From Chloroflexota bacterium (GTDB lineage Bacteria; Chloroflexota; Chloroflexia; Thermomicrobiales; UBA6265), in assembly GCA_023423795.1 (NCBI GenBank), contig JAFAEX010000209.1:1-31439 (forward strand): a stretch of 31,439 nt of DNA, read 5' to 3'. Both the position numbers and the translations under genes were made by a program. This document shows positions 1 through 8,551 of this stretch, piece after piece (within the stretch, counting starts at the first letter, position 1; the number at the start of each line of letters is the position of its first letter). A model generated the notes under the pieces. The model ran no database searches. It worked only from the letters and a program-made list of their open reading frames with translations, and was not told where the DNA came from.

Positions 1-2874
1 GACCACGAACGTGCTTCCCGCGCCCGGCGTGCTTTCGGCGCGGATCGTGCCGCCGTGCAGTTCGGCGAGCCGCTTGCTGATCGCCAGCCCCAGCCCGGAG
101 CCGCCGTAGCGGCGCGTGGTCGAGGAGTCGGCCTGCCGGAACTCGTCGAAGACGTGCGGCAGCACGTCCGGCTCGATGCCGATGCCGTTGTCCCGGACCA
201 CCACCTCGACCCCGCCGTCGCTGGCCCGCGCGCGCACTTCGACCTCGCCGCGCTCGGTGAACTTGACCGCGTTGCCGACCAGGTTGAGCAGGATCTGCCG
301 CACCCGCTGGGCGTCGGCGACGAGGCCGAGCCCCGGCTCCGCGACGAACGCGACGGAAAGCCCCTTGGCGGCGGCCTGCGGCGCGACGTCGGCGCGGACT
401 TCCCGCAGCACCGCCGCCAGGTCGATCGGCTCCGGGTCGAGCGACAGCGCTCCGGCCTCGATCCGGGACAGGTCCAGCACGTCGTCCACCAGCGCCAGCA
501 GCCGATCCGCGCCCTCGGCGATCTGGCGCACGTCGGCGTCCTGCGCCGGGCTCAACGCGCCGTCCATCCCGTCCAGCAGCAAATGGGCGTAGCCGATGAT
601 CGCGTTCAGCGGCGTCCGCAACTCGTGGCTCATCGTCGAGAGGAACGCGCTCTTGAGCCGGCTTGCCTCCTGCACCGCCGCGAAGGCCGCCGCGTGGGCG
701 AGCGAGGAGCCGACCAACCCTTCCATCAGCCGCAGCAGGTAGGCGTCCCGCTCGCCGAACGCGCCGCGCCGCGGCGATAGCAACGACAGCACCCCGACGA
801 TGTTGCCTTCGTGCCGCAGCGGGGTCAGCAGTACGGAACGCACCCCGCGCTCCCGCGCCATCCAGAGATCGAGGCCGGGTTCGGCCATCGCGTCGTCCGA
901 CCGCACCACGTCGCCCTGCTCGAAGCAGCGGCCGGTCAGCGTGCCCGCAATCGGGTAGGCGGTCCCGACCAGCGGCGCGGCGAAGCCGGTTCCGGCCTTG
1001 TAGAGGGCAACCCCGTTCTCGATCACCGCGATGCCGGCGCCCTCGGCGCCGGTCAGGCCCCGTACCCGCTCGGCCACCACGCGCATCACCGCGTCCGGGT
1101 CGGGGCGTACCGTGGCGACCTCTTCCTGCACGGCCACCACCGTCGCGAGGCGGTCGGCGTGGTCGCGCAGGGCCGTGGCCGCCGCCCGCTCCTCCGTGAC
1201 GTCGCGCAGGAAGACCGACGCGCCCATCGGCGAGGGGTAGGCGCGCACTTCCAGCGACACCCCGGAATCGGGGTAGTGGTCGATGATGCGTGCCGGCGTC
1301 CGTTCCTCCAGCGCCGACCGGTACGCCTGGTAATAGCGGGTGCTCGTCACGTCCGGGAACGCTTCGGTGATGTGGCGGCCCAGCAGGTCCTCCCGCTTTC
1401 GGCGCAAGAGCGCTTCGGCGGCGTCGTTCACGTAGCGGAAGCGCCCATCCCGGTCGTAGGAGATGAACCCGTCGGCCAGTTGCTCCAGGATGTCGCGCAT
1501 CCGGCGCTCGGCGTCCTCGGCGGCCGCCTTGGCGATGCGCAGGTCCTGCACCGCGCGCTTGCGGTCGGTGACGTCCTGGGTGATGCCGAGGTAGCGGACC
1601 GGCGCGCCGTCCGGCCCGAGCAGCACCTGCCCGCGGTCCCGCAGCCAGTGCTCCTCCCCGTTCGGCCAGATCACCCGGAACTCGACCTCGTAGCGGCCGC
1701 CCGCCTCGCGGCTGCGGTCGGTTTCCTGCACGATGGGCAGGTCCTCCGGGTGGATCAGGGCCGTATAGACCTCGCGCCCCATCTCCGGCGAGTCCGCGGG
1801 CAGGCCGAACAGCCCCGGCATTCCCGGCGAGCGGAACACCTCGGGGCGGGACACGTCGCGGTCCCAGGCGGCCATGCCCGCCACGTCCAGCGCCAACCGC
1901 AACCGCTCTTCGCTGGCGCGCAGGTCGTCCTCGACCCGCTTGCGTTCGCCGATGTCGAGCAGGATGCCCTGCCAGCCGACGGTGGCGCCCGATTCGTCGA
2001 AGATCGGTTCGCAGTCGTCGCGGACCCAGGCGTAGGAGCCGTCCGCCTGGCGCAGCCGGTACTCGGCGCGGAACGCGTCGCCGGCGGCCGTCGCCTGCGC
2101 GTCTTCGGCCTCGATCCGGGCGAGGTCCTCCGGGTGGACGAGGTCGAGCCACGAGGTGCTGCGGGCGAGCATTTCCTCCGGCGTCGCGCCGAGCATGTCG
2201 GTCACCCGCGGGCTGACGTAGACGAGCGACTGGATTTCGTCGGCGGCCAGCGTGTAGACGACGGCCGGGGTCTGCTCGATCAGGAGCCGAAACCGGGCCT
2301 CGCTGGCGGCAGCGGTCTCCTCCAGCCGCGCGTTCTCCAGCGCCAGCCCGGCGACGCGGGCGAGGTGGAGCGCGGCCTCCTCGTCGTCTGCGCCGAACTC
2401 CGTGCCGTCCACCGTGCCCGTGCAGCGGAGCACCCCGAAGCAGCGGCCGTCGCGCCCGCAGATGGGTACCGCGAGGATCGCGAGGGCGGGTTCCCGGTCA
2501 TCGCCGCGCTGCCCGGCGAGCGCCGCCGTCTCCCGAGCAGGCAGCCGCAGCGGCCGGCCCGTCTCGCGCACGATCGTATCGGCGGCGACGTCATCCGCGT
2601 GGCCGTTGGGGCAATCGTCATCCGGCCCTGCAACCGAACAGGAGCGCATGACCGCCGACGAATCCGGGTAGGCGACGGTGCACTCGGCCCGTCGCGCCCC
2701 GAGCAGATCGCGGGCTCCCTCTGCCAGGCGATCCAGCAGTGCCTTCGGCGCCGGGGCGGCCAGCACGTCTACGGCGACGGCGGAGAGGCGGGCAAGCATC
2801 CCCTCCGCGCCCGGCGACGGCCCGGCCGGGATCGAAACCGGGATCGGGACACGATCGGAGCCGGAGTGCGGCAT
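1..2874 (-). CDS. Multi-sensor histidine kinase (GAF-PAS-PAS-PAS-GAF-HisKA-HATPase), C-terminus off the left edge
   Basis: Membrane-free, probably cytoplasmic sensor kinase that would autophosphorylate on a histidine and pass phosphate to a response regulator. Reading the minus strand from ATG at 2874 gives 958 codons without a stop. Approximate order: GAF-like region 1-180, PAS/PAC 190-305, PAS/PAC 315-440, PAS 455-555, second GAF 568-732, then HisKA with the H-box SHELRTPLNA (phospho-acceptor His near residue 750) and a HATPase domain with N-box ('NLVGNAVKF'), DNGIGI and the G2 box RRYGGSGLGLAISKRL close to the edge. No transmembrane segment is visible, so the signal is likely intracellular (redox, light or small ligand). 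The C-terminal few residues, and any receiver domain, lie outside the window. No partner regulator is adjacent; the only lone receiver is at 24447-24821. The long open frame on the opposite strand is a high-GC shadow. Confidence 0.9.
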   Translation of the reverse strand, partial: MPHSGSDRVPIPVSIPAGPSPGAEGMLARLSAVAVDVLAAPAPKALLDRLAEGARDLLGARRAECTVAYPDSSAVMRSCSVAGPDDDCPNGHADDVAADTIVRETGRPLRLPARETAALAGQRGDDREPALAILAVPICGRDGRCFGVLRCTGTVDGTEFGADDEEAALHLARVAGLALENARLEETAAASEARFRLLIEQTPAVVYTLAADEIQSLVYVSPRVTDMLGATPEEMLARSTSWLDLVHPEDLARIEAEDAQATAAGDAFRAEYRLRQADGSYAWVRDDCEPIFDESGATVGWQGILLDIGERKRVEDDLRASEERLRLALDVAGMAAWDRDVSRPEVFRSPGMPGLFGLPADSPEMGREVYTALIHPEDLPIVQETDRSREAGGRYEVEFRVIWPNGEEHWLRDRGQVLLGPDGAPVRYLGITQDVTDRKRAVQDLRIAKAAAEDAERRMRDILEQLADGFISYDRDGRFRYVNDAAEALLRRKREDLLGRHITEAFPDVTSTRYYQAYRSALEERTPARIIDHYPDSGVSLEVRAYPSPMGASVFLRDVTEERAAATALRDHADRLATVVAVQEEVATVRPDPDAVMRVVAERVRGLTGAEGAGIAVIENGVALYKAGTGFAAPLVGTAYPIAGTLTGRCFEQGDVVRSDDAMAEPGLDLWMARERGVRSVLLTPLRHEGNIVGVLSLLSPRRGAFGERDAYLLRLMEGLVGSSLAHAAAFAAVQEASRLKSAFLSTMSHELRTPLNAIIGYAHLLLDGMDGALSPAQDADVRQIAEGADRLLALVDDVLDLSRIEAGALSLDPEPIDLAAVLREVRADVAPQAAAKGLSVAFVAEPGLGLVADAQRVRQILLNLVGNAVKFTERGEVEVRARASDGGVEVVVRDNGIGIEPDVLPHVFDEFRQADSSTTRRYGGSGLGLAISKRLAELHGGTIRAESTPGAGSTFVV

Positions 2875-3327
2875 GGAGCAACCTTCGGCGTCGAGAGGAC
2901 GTGGAACATGCCAAGCGTAGCGCATGGTGCGCGGCCATGCGCGGCGCCCACATGCATGTCCCGCGCCGCCGCCAAATCGGCCGCGAACGCACGGGCCGCG
3001 CCCGGGCAGCCATCCGCATCGGGCCCGCGGCCGTATACGCCAGTGGGAACGGGCCGCGCCCTGCATCGTGCTGCCCGTCGGAGTCGCGACCGGCAGGCAA
3101 TCGCCCGCGCGGCAAGGAGAGGGTCATCCCGCGTCAATCCCGGGTGCGCCGTGCCGATGGGGCCGCGCAGGACCGGGGTTGCAGCCGCCAGAATCCCGCG
3201 TTCGCCGGGTTCTTTCCGCGTCCGATCCCGCTTGACCCGACGCCCGCGCGGCGACTACCGTGCGGATAACCGCCCGGCGTCGCGCAATCGCCCACGCCCG
3301 CACCTGCCCCGCGGGAGGATCGTGCAT
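2875..3327. other. Divergent spacer between the kinase and the Cys-rich gene
   Basis: About 450 bases between two genes that point away from each other, so it should hold both promoters. I see no convincing sigma-70 hexamer pair, hairpin or conserved gene. Open frames crossing it on either strand have the arginine- and alanine-rich composition typical of GC-rich noise. Confidence 0.4.
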
Positions 3328-4260
3328 ATGGACGCCCAGCACTTCGACCGGCTCACCCGCCTTTTCGCCCGCCGCTCCCAGCGGCGCGGTTTGGCGCGGC
3401 TGCTGGCGGGCGGCGCGGCGGCCGCCGTGCTGCCCCGGCTGGACCGGCGCGCGACCGCGGCCCAGGATGCCTGCCCCGAGGGCGGCTGCGACCCCTGCGC
3501 CGCCTGCGGCGAGTGCGAGGACTGCGAAGACGGCGTTTGCGTGCCGCGCACCGGCGGTCCCTGCCGCGACGACGGCGTCTCCTGCACCGTCTCCCGCTGC
3601 GTGGACGGCGTCTGCGTCCACATCCCGGACAACGACCGCTGCCCGAACCCCAGCCCCTGCACGGCGAGCGCCTGCGACGGCATCCGCGGCTGCCTGACGA
3701 TCCCCATGGCGGACGGCGCGAACCCGGCTGGCTGCGAACCGTCGGACAACCCCTGCCGCCCGCGCGGTTGCCGGCGGGGCGTCTGCGCCGAACGGATCTT
3801 CCCGGACGGTACGGCCTGCGGCAACGGCATGGCCTGTTCCCACGGGGTGTGCTGCCCGGCGGGCCACGTCGCCTGCGACGGCGGCTGCGTCGATACCGAC
3901 ACCGACCCCGCCTTCTGCGGGGACTGCGACACCCGCTGCCGAGACGGCGAAACCTGCTGCGACGGCGTCTGCATCGGCCGGGACGAGTGCTGCACGCGCG
4001 GCAAGCCCGGATGTCCCCGCGGCCAGCGCTGCACCGACGGACGCTGCGCCGAAGCCGAAGCCGAAGCCGAAGCCGAGGCAGGGGCCGCCGCCGGGGCGCA
4101 ACCGGCGGCGTTCTCGTCGGCCCGGTCCCTGTCCTGCTCCTCCTCCCGGAAGGTGTGCCGCTCGGCGGAGGACTCCGGCCACGCCGACCGCTGCTGCCCG
4201 CGTGGAAGCGAGTGCGACCGCGACCGGACCGGAAAGGCGGTCTGCCGCCGCCGTCGGTAA
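3328..4260 (+). CDS. Secreted cysteine-rich protein with twin-arginine-like signal
   Basis: A 310-residue protein exported by a Tat-like leader: an N-terminal 'FDRLTRLFA' segment, then RRSQRRG followed by a hydrophobic stretch and a likely cleavage after residues 44-47 (ATAAQ). The mature part carries about 42 cysteines in short repeated units of the type C-x-DGVC, CC-x-DGVC and 'FCGDCDTRC', recalling the Cys-rich stalk and EGF-like repeats of secreted proteins known from Chloroflexota and myxobacteria. Near residues 245-265 there is a perfect Glu-Ala dipeptide run, followed by an Ala/Ser linker and a last Cys cluster ending in four arginines. ATG at 3328 is chosen because GGGAGG lies about ten bases upstream; GTG at 3322 would be too close. 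Many disulphides are expected, so it probably acts outside the cell as a structural or binding protein. The substrate is unknown. Confidence 0.75.
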   Translation: MDAQHFDRLTRLFARRSQRRGLARLLAGGAAAAVLPRLDRRATAAQDACPEGGCDPCAACGECEDCEDGVCVPRTGGPCRDDGVSCTVSRCVDGVCVHIPDNDRCPNPSPCTASACDGIRGCLTIPMADGANPAGCEPSDNPCRPRGCRRGVCAERIFPDGTACGNGMACSHGVCCPAGHVACDGGCVDTDTDPAFCGDCDTRCRDGETCCDGVCIGRDECCTRGKPGCPRGQRCTDGRCAEAEAEAEAEAGAAAGAQPAAFSSARSLSCSSSRKVCRSAEDSGHADRCCPRGSECDRDRTGKAVCRRRR

Positions 4261-4586
4261 CACCGTTCGGACGATGCCCAGCCGCGCCGTCCGCGCCGCG
4301 GCCGGAGACGCCGGTCCGCGTCGGTTTTTGGCCGCGCCCTGCGTCCAGATTCGCCGTCGCTCCCGTCATCCCACGCTCGCGTCGGGGTCACGACGAGATC
4401 CCTCGACGGGCTCGGGATGACGGTCTCGCTTGTCTCGACTCCTCGACTCGTGCGCCTGCCGCAAGGCGCGGCGCCGGCGCGTCGGGCGCTCCGATCCGCT
4501 TCGCCTCGACCGCCCGCTGTTGCGTTCGGCGCACCTGCTCCCGCCCTGCCGCGCCGATGGCTACACTGCCGTCACGGAGGGGCGGG
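4261..4586. repeat. Spacer with two interspersed repeat types
   Basis: This spacer holds a palindromic element of repeat family A (about 4364-4422): GTCATCCCA at its left end faces CTCGGGATGAC at its right end, around a GACGAGATCCCTCGACGGG core. The same core recurs at 14558-14582 and, reversed, at 31407-31439. It is followed at about 4428-4452 by a short TCGACTCC-type stretch that matches the dnaB-dnaD spacer at 27288-27330. No gene is seen. A possible -10 (TACACT, 4562-4567) sits just ahead of the next gene. Confidence 0.6.
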
Positions 4587-5486
4587 ATGGGCGACGGACA
4601 ACCCGGAACGGAGCCGGCGGCGAAACGCCGCCGCGTCCACGCGCCCGGCTCGTGGTGGGCCGAAATGGACGATTTTGTGCGCGCCGTCAGCGGCGCGTTC
4701 GTCGTCGCGACCCCGCTGCTCTACACGACCGAGATGTGGGTGCTTGGCGTTTCCGTGGAACGGGGGAAACTGCTGCTGTTCCTCGCGGTCGCGGTTGCCA
4801 TCAGCCTCGGACTCGCCCGCTCCCGCACCGGCGGGTTCCGGGAGGGAACCAGCGGGTTCGCCGTCGTCGAGCAGGCCATCGACGGGGTGGCCGTCGGCGT
4901 CGTCGGCGCGCTCGTCGTCCTGCTCGTGCTGAACCGGATCGCGATCGGGGACCCGCTGGACAGCATCGTCGGCAAGGTCGCCATTCAGGCGGTGCCGCTC
5001 GCCATCGGCGCCGCGGTCGCCAACGCGATCTTCGGGCCGGACCGCCAGGGCGGCCGGCAGGGCGACGATAACGGCAACGCCCCGGCGACCGCCTGGCAGG
5101 CGCTGCGCTCCGACCTCGGGGCGACAGTCGTCGGCGCGCTCTTCATCGCCATCACCATCGCGCCGACCGACGAGATCGCGTTGCTCGCGGCGGGGATGGA
5201 CGTGAAGCACGAACTGGCGCTGGTGGCCCTGTCGCTGGTGCTCACCTACACCATCGTCTTCGCCAGCGGCCTCGGGGAGGGGCAGCACGAGCAGCCCGGT
5301 CCCTTCCAGCACCCGATCACCGAAACCGTGCTCGCCTACGCCGTCTCCCTGCTCGTGGCGCTGGCCACCCTTTTCCTCTTCGACCGGATCGGGGCCGGGG
5401 ATTCCCTCCACCACGTCGTCACGATGGTGCTGGTGCTCGGGCTGCCGGCGGCGGTGGGCGGGGCGGCCGGGAGGCTGGTCGTATGA
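4587..5486 (+). CDS. TIGR02587/DUF2391-type integral membrane protein
   Basis: A 299-residue protein of a conserved but uncharacterised bacterial membrane family. After a charged N-terminus (about 30 residues) come some seven to eight hydrophobic helices, including AFVVATPLLYTTEMWVLG, the conserved-looking 'IAPTDEIALLAAGM' loop in the middle, and a last helix near VLVLGLPAAVGGAAG. The PTDE motif with adjacent acidic residues inside the membrane region could bind a cation or protons, but no transport activity is established. ATG at 4587 follows GGAGG at spacing six. The stop overlaps the next start by four bases (ATGA), which implies translational coupling with a small membrane partner. This two-gene arrangement is typical of the family. 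Confidence 0.8.
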   Translation: MGDGQPGTEPAAKRRRVHAPGSWWAEMDDFVRAVSGAFVVATPLLYTTEMWVLGVSVERGKLLLFLAVAVAISLGLARSRTGGFREGTSGFAVVEQAIDGVAVGVVGALVVLLVLNRIAIGDPLDSIVGKVAIQAVPLAIGAAVANAIFGPDRQGGRQGDDNGNAPATAWQALRSDLGATVVGALFIAITIAPTDEIALLAAGMDVKHELALVALSLVLTYTIVFASGLGEGQHEQPGPFQHPITETVLAYAVSLLVALATLFLFDRIGAGDSLHHVVTMVLVLGLPAAVGGAAGRLVV

Positions 5487-5929
5487 CGAATCACGACGAC
5501 AATCGCGCGCAACACCGCTCCGGCGAACCGGACGGCGGGGACGGGGACGCCCCGCGCACGCCATCGGCGGCCGAGCGGATCACGCTGGCCATCAGTTCGG
5601 CCCTGGTCCTCGCGGTGGTGGGGCTGCTGATCTACCTGCAGGCGACCGGAGGCGACGAGCCGCCGACCTTCGCCGCCTCGCCGCTGCTGGCCGGCCTGCG
5701 CCACGCCGATGACGCCTGGTACCTGCCCATCGCCGTCGCCAACCGTGGCGACGACCTTGCCGAGCAGGTGCTGGTCCGGGCCGAACTGACCGACGGCGCG
5801 GGGCCGGCGCACACCGCCGAGTTCACCATCGAGATGCTGCCCGGCGGCGAATCGGCCGAGGGCGTCGCCGTCTTTCCCGCCGATCCCCTCTCCGGCGAGT
5901 TGACGGTCCAGGTCGCCAGTTATCGGTGA
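5483..5929 (+). CDS. TIGR02588-type small membrane-anchored protein
   Basis: A 148-residue protein coupled to the preceding membrane protein by a 4-bp ATGA overlap. The first 30 residues are hydrophilic, residues about 31-52 form one transmembrane helix (ITLAISSALVLAVVGLLIYL), and the rest is a soluble domain rich in beta-type sequence (YLPIAVANRGDDLAEQVLV) that should lie outside the membrane. The domain resembles the immunoglobulin-like or 'CARDB-like' folds used for protein contacts, but this is only an impression. The pairing with the TIGR02587-type protein is the best clue: the two probably form a membrane complex of unknown function. No catalytic motif is visible. Confidence 0.75.
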   Translation: MTNHDDNRAQHRSGEPDGGDGDAPRTPSAAERITLAISSALVLAVVGLLIYLQATGGDEPPTFAASPLLAGLRHADDAWYLPIAVANRGDDLAEQVLVRAELTDGAGPAHTAEFTIEMLPGGESAEGVAVFPADPLSGELTVQVASYR

Positions 5930-6281
5930 TCGCATGGCGGATGCATCGGCGCGATTGTGGGGATTGCCCGCCCGGGGATGACGGCGATTGCCCAAATGCC
6001 CCGGGCTACGGGAACGAAACCGCTCCGAGGTTGAGCACGGACGGTGTCCGCATCAGATAGGCAACCGCCATCATCTCCGGGCAGGCGGCGCGGACGATGG
6101 CTTGCTGTACGCCGCATCTGCCGCCATCGCACCCGCCGATGGGCCGGTATCCGGATCGAGCGATCGCCATCATCCCTGCGCCTCATGCCGCCGGCGCCTG
6201 CATCCAGGCGACGCGTACCCACTCCGGAATTTCTTCGCCATTTATTCGGCGTTTGTTCGGCATTTATTCGGTCGTGGAACC

Positions 6282-6297
6282 CCGCGTACGTACGCGG
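6282..6297. repeat. Perfect 16-bp palindrome CCGCGTACGTACGCGG
   Basis: The sequence is its own reverse complement. It lies in the convergent spacer just beyond an AT-rich patch, and is nested inside a longer imperfect inverted repeat with arms AACCCCG and CGGGGTT. A close relative (CCGCGTACGAACGCGG) occurs at 30483-30498. It may be the core of a mobile hairpin or a 3'-end structure. Confidence 0.6.
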
Positions 6298-6355
6298 CAT
6301 TACGGGTGAAACGGGGTTTATTCGCACCCCCTCCCACCCTCGGTGGCCGAACCCC

Positions 6356-6395
6356 GCCCGGCGGCGTCCGTCGCGGCAAGTCAGCGCCGCCGGGC
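6356..6395 (-). terminator. Hairpin downstream of the SH3-M23 gene
   Basis: GCCCGGCGGCG (6356-6366) pairs exactly with CGCCGCCGGGC (6385-6395) across an 18-base loop, starting about 27 bases past the stop of the minus-strand gene. No T-tract follows, so this could be a factor-assisted terminator or a 3'-stabilising structure and not a classic intrinsic terminator. Confidence 0.4.
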
Positions 6396-6422
6396 CGCCG
6401 CCGCGATTGGGCGATTTGCGCG

Positions 6423-8132
6423 TTATGGCCGGAAGGCGAAGCCGCGGTGCTGTTGCGAGCCGCCGATATCGGGGAACTCGGTCCCGGCGATGGCGAACTC
6501 GCCTGTGAACGGGGCCGCCGCGCGGTCCCAGTTGCCGCCGTCGGCGGTCTTCCACAGCGCCATGTGGATGTGCGGCGAACCGGCGTAGCCCATGCCGCCG
6601 GGGCCGGAAACGGTTCCGATGGGGTCGCCCAGGCGCAGTGGATCGCCGGCCTCCAGCCCGCCGTCGAGCGTGATGTGGAACATTGCCAGGGCGTGACCGT
6701 TGCCGAGATCGATCGACAGCCCGCCGGTGCTCGGGTCGGTCCAGCGGACGACGCCGTTGACCGGCGAGAAGACCGGCGCGCCCGCGCCGTCGCCGTCCTC
6801 GCGGGCGATGTCCAGCGCGTAGACATACTGCCAGTCGCCGTCGCGGTTGACGTGGCTGGTGCCGTTGTACCCCTGCATCACGTACCAGGAGCCGCCGCTG
6901 ACCGGCCAGGTAATGCCGGCGAAGGCCGGGGCTTCCGTGGCCGGGGCCTCGCTCACCGGGGCGGCGGCCGGAGCCGCGTACTGGACGACGGCGTCGCCCG
7001 GGTTTCCGACCGCACTGTCCTCGAAGGCGAGGTACGCGCCGGAGATCCAGCCGGTCGTGCCCTCCCAGGTCGTGCGGTAGAACCCCTGCTCCGGCCCGGC
7101 TTCGGGGGTGAACGTTGAGCCGGTCGGCAGTACGGCGATGACGGCGGCGTCGGCAGAGGGTTCGGTCTTCAGTTCGGCCGGTTCGACCACGCTGGCGAGC
7201 CCGCTGCGCGAACTGGGCTGCTCGGCCGGCGCGGCCGTCCACGCCGACATCCCGCCGAGGTACTGGCTGACGATGAAGCCGTCGGTGCCGTTGTACCAGA
7301 CCGGGGTCCACTCGCCCTGGGCCGCGCCGGTGACATCCACCGGCGACCCGGGCGGCAGCACCCGCAGGATCTCCGCTTCCCACGACGGCGCGCCGCGCAG
7401 GTTGACGAGGTCGGTGGTCGCCGCGTCGGCGGCCGGTTGGGTGGCGGTCTGCTCGCCCTGCCAGCGGTTCGGGTTGACCGGGATCGCCTCGCCGTTCGGC
7501 CCGACCGTCGTGTCCGGGCCGTCCGCGTTGACCGAAACGTCGCGCGGGCCGTTGCCCGATGTCGTCGGCGCGGTCGTATCCACCGTGCCGGGCGAGGCCG
7601 AGGTCGAGGCATCGCCGGTGCGCCCCGCGTTGGAGGTTCCGTTGCCGGGCGAGGTCGTCGTCCCGGCGGGCGGGGCGGTTGGCCCCGATGGTTCGGCGGG
7701 CGCGCTGCCGGCCCCGGAGCCGTCCGCCAGCAGGTAGTCGGAGAGCATGTACCCGGCTTGCCCGCCGACCTCGACCGCGTACCAGATCGTGCCGTCGGCC
7801 GCCTGGATCGGGCCGTCGGTGATGAGCACCGGCGTGCCGTCGGAGAAGGCGTTGAGCACCGTGGCGTCGAAGCCCGGGCCGTCCCGCAGCAGCAGGCCGT
7901 CGCCGTCGGTCGCGCCGACGTAGACGGTCTGGCCGACGGCGTACCCGGCGTTCTGGGCGAAGGCGACGAGCGGTCCGGCCGCGGGCAGCGGCGCGGCGAG
8001 CGCCCCGGCGACGAGACCGGCGGCGAACAGCGTGCGCGCCAGCACACCGGCACGGACCTGGCGGGCGAACGGTGCGCGCGGTGCGCGGGGGAGCCCCGCG
8101 GGCGCCTGCGCGGGCGCGTGGAGAACGGGCAT
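6423..8132 (-). CDS. Exported peptidoglycan endopeptidase-like protein: three SH3-type domains plus M23 (LytM) domain
   Basis: A 569-residue exported protein. Residues about 28-60 form the signal segment, 63-136 the first bacterial SH3-type domain, 137-230 a Ser/Thr/Pro/Gly-rich linker, 240-291 and 315-370 two more SH3-type domains, and 405-555 an M23/LytM metallopeptidase domain. Putative zinc ligands are present: H427, D441 (in YALDIA), H486 and the HxH pair H521/H523 (SPHIHMAL). M23 enzymes cut peptide cross-links of peptidoglycan, and SH3b domains bind the wall. ATG at 8132 is chosen because a GGGAGG lies about eight bases upstream; a frame open to 8270 adds only low-quality Arg/Pro sequence. 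It lies on the same strand as the PBP4-type gene, 419 bases downstream of it, which supports a cell-wall remodelling role. Confidence 0.85.
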   Translation of the reverse strand: MPVLHAPAQAPAGLPRAPRAPFARQVRAGVLARTLFAAGLVAGALAAPLPAAGPLVAFAQNAGYAVGQTVYVGATDGDGLLLRDGPGFDATVLNAFSDGTPVLITDGPIQAADGTIWYAVEVGGQAGYMLSDYLLADGSGAGSAPAEPSGPTAPPAGTTTSPGNGTSNAGRTGDASTSASPGTVDTTAPTTSGNGPRDVSVNADGPDTTVGPNGEAIPVNPNRWQGEQTATQPAADAATTDLVNLRGAPSWEAEILRVLPPGSPVDVTGAAQGEWTPVWYNGTDGFIVSQYLGGMSAWTAAPAEQPSSRSGLASVVEPAELKTEPSADAAVIAVLPTGSTFTPEAGPEQGFYRTTWEGTTGWISGAYLAFEDSAVGNPGDAVVQYAAPAAAPVSEAPATEAPAFAGITWPVSGGSWYVMQGYNGTSHVNRDGDWQYVYALDIAREDGDGAGAPVFSPVNGVVRWTDPSTGGLSIDLGNGHALAMFHITLDGGLEAGDPLRLGDPIGTVSGPGGMGYAGSPHIHMALWKTADGGNWDRAAAPFTGEFAIAGTEFPDIGGSQQHRGFAFRP

Positions 8133-8551
8133 GGACGGTCCCTCCCTCTGGTGGCCGGTTCCGGACGGCGCGTCGTCGGCGGGGCATCGCTGCCCGCGCG
8201 CCGGCGAGGCGCGGCGACCCGCCTCGCTGCCACGCGGCGGAATCGAAAGCAGTCCGCCAGGCGCGCCCACCCCTCACGGCACGCGCGCCCCGGCAGTGTC
8301 CTGGTTGCTGAAACGCGCGGGGCGGCGCTTCGGATTCATCGCGTCGTGGTGAAAGGACCGGCGGCCGTGCGGGCGGCCACCGGCCCGGTCTCCTGCCGTA
8401 CCGCAAGGCGGCCGGGGCGGGCCGGCGGTGCGGCCCGTCGGGCGCCGCACCGCCGCCCGGGGACGGGAGTCCGCCGGGGACGGTACCAGCCGTGCGAAAG
8501 CCCCGAAAGCGGCCCGGCGAAAAGCGGGACCGATGGCGCCCGCCCCGCCGC
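8133..8551. other. Spacer between two cell-wall genes on the minus strand
   Basis: This 419-base spacer contains the 5' leader of the SH3-M23 gene and a strong hairpin (8423-8455) behind the carboxypeptidase gene. No open frame in it shows protein-like composition. The two genes are therefore probably transcribed separately despite their related roles. Confidence 0.45.
8423..8455 (-). terminator. Strong hairpin downstream of the carboxypeptidase gene
   Basis: CGGCGGTGCGG (8423-8433) pairs exactly with CCGCACCGCCG (8445-8455) around an 11-base loop, about 100 bases past the stop of the minus-strand PBP4-type gene. There is no clear T-run on the minus strand, so terminator function is inferred from position and stem strength only. 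Confidence 0.4.

Larger units (their letters stand above)
5930..6422. repeat. Convergent spacer with repeat elements and a perfect palindrome
   Basis: Roughly 490 bases between genes that converge. It contains a copy of repeat family B (about 5996-6034, with GCTACGGGAACGAAACC), the short 'GGCAACCGCCATCATC' phrase (around 6059 and a looser copy near 6165), an unusually AT-rich stretch with repeated ATTTATTCGG/GTTTGTTCGG (6240-6271), and the 16-bp palindrome at 6282-6297. No gene is supported. Confidence 0.6.

Noticed and set aside
811..3327. Plus-strand open frame leading into the Cys-rich gene
   Set aside because: It lies antisense to the GAF/PAS kinase, whose minus-strand translation shows clear domains. 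The plus-strand product is His/Arg/Ala-rich noise until the signal peptide at 3328.
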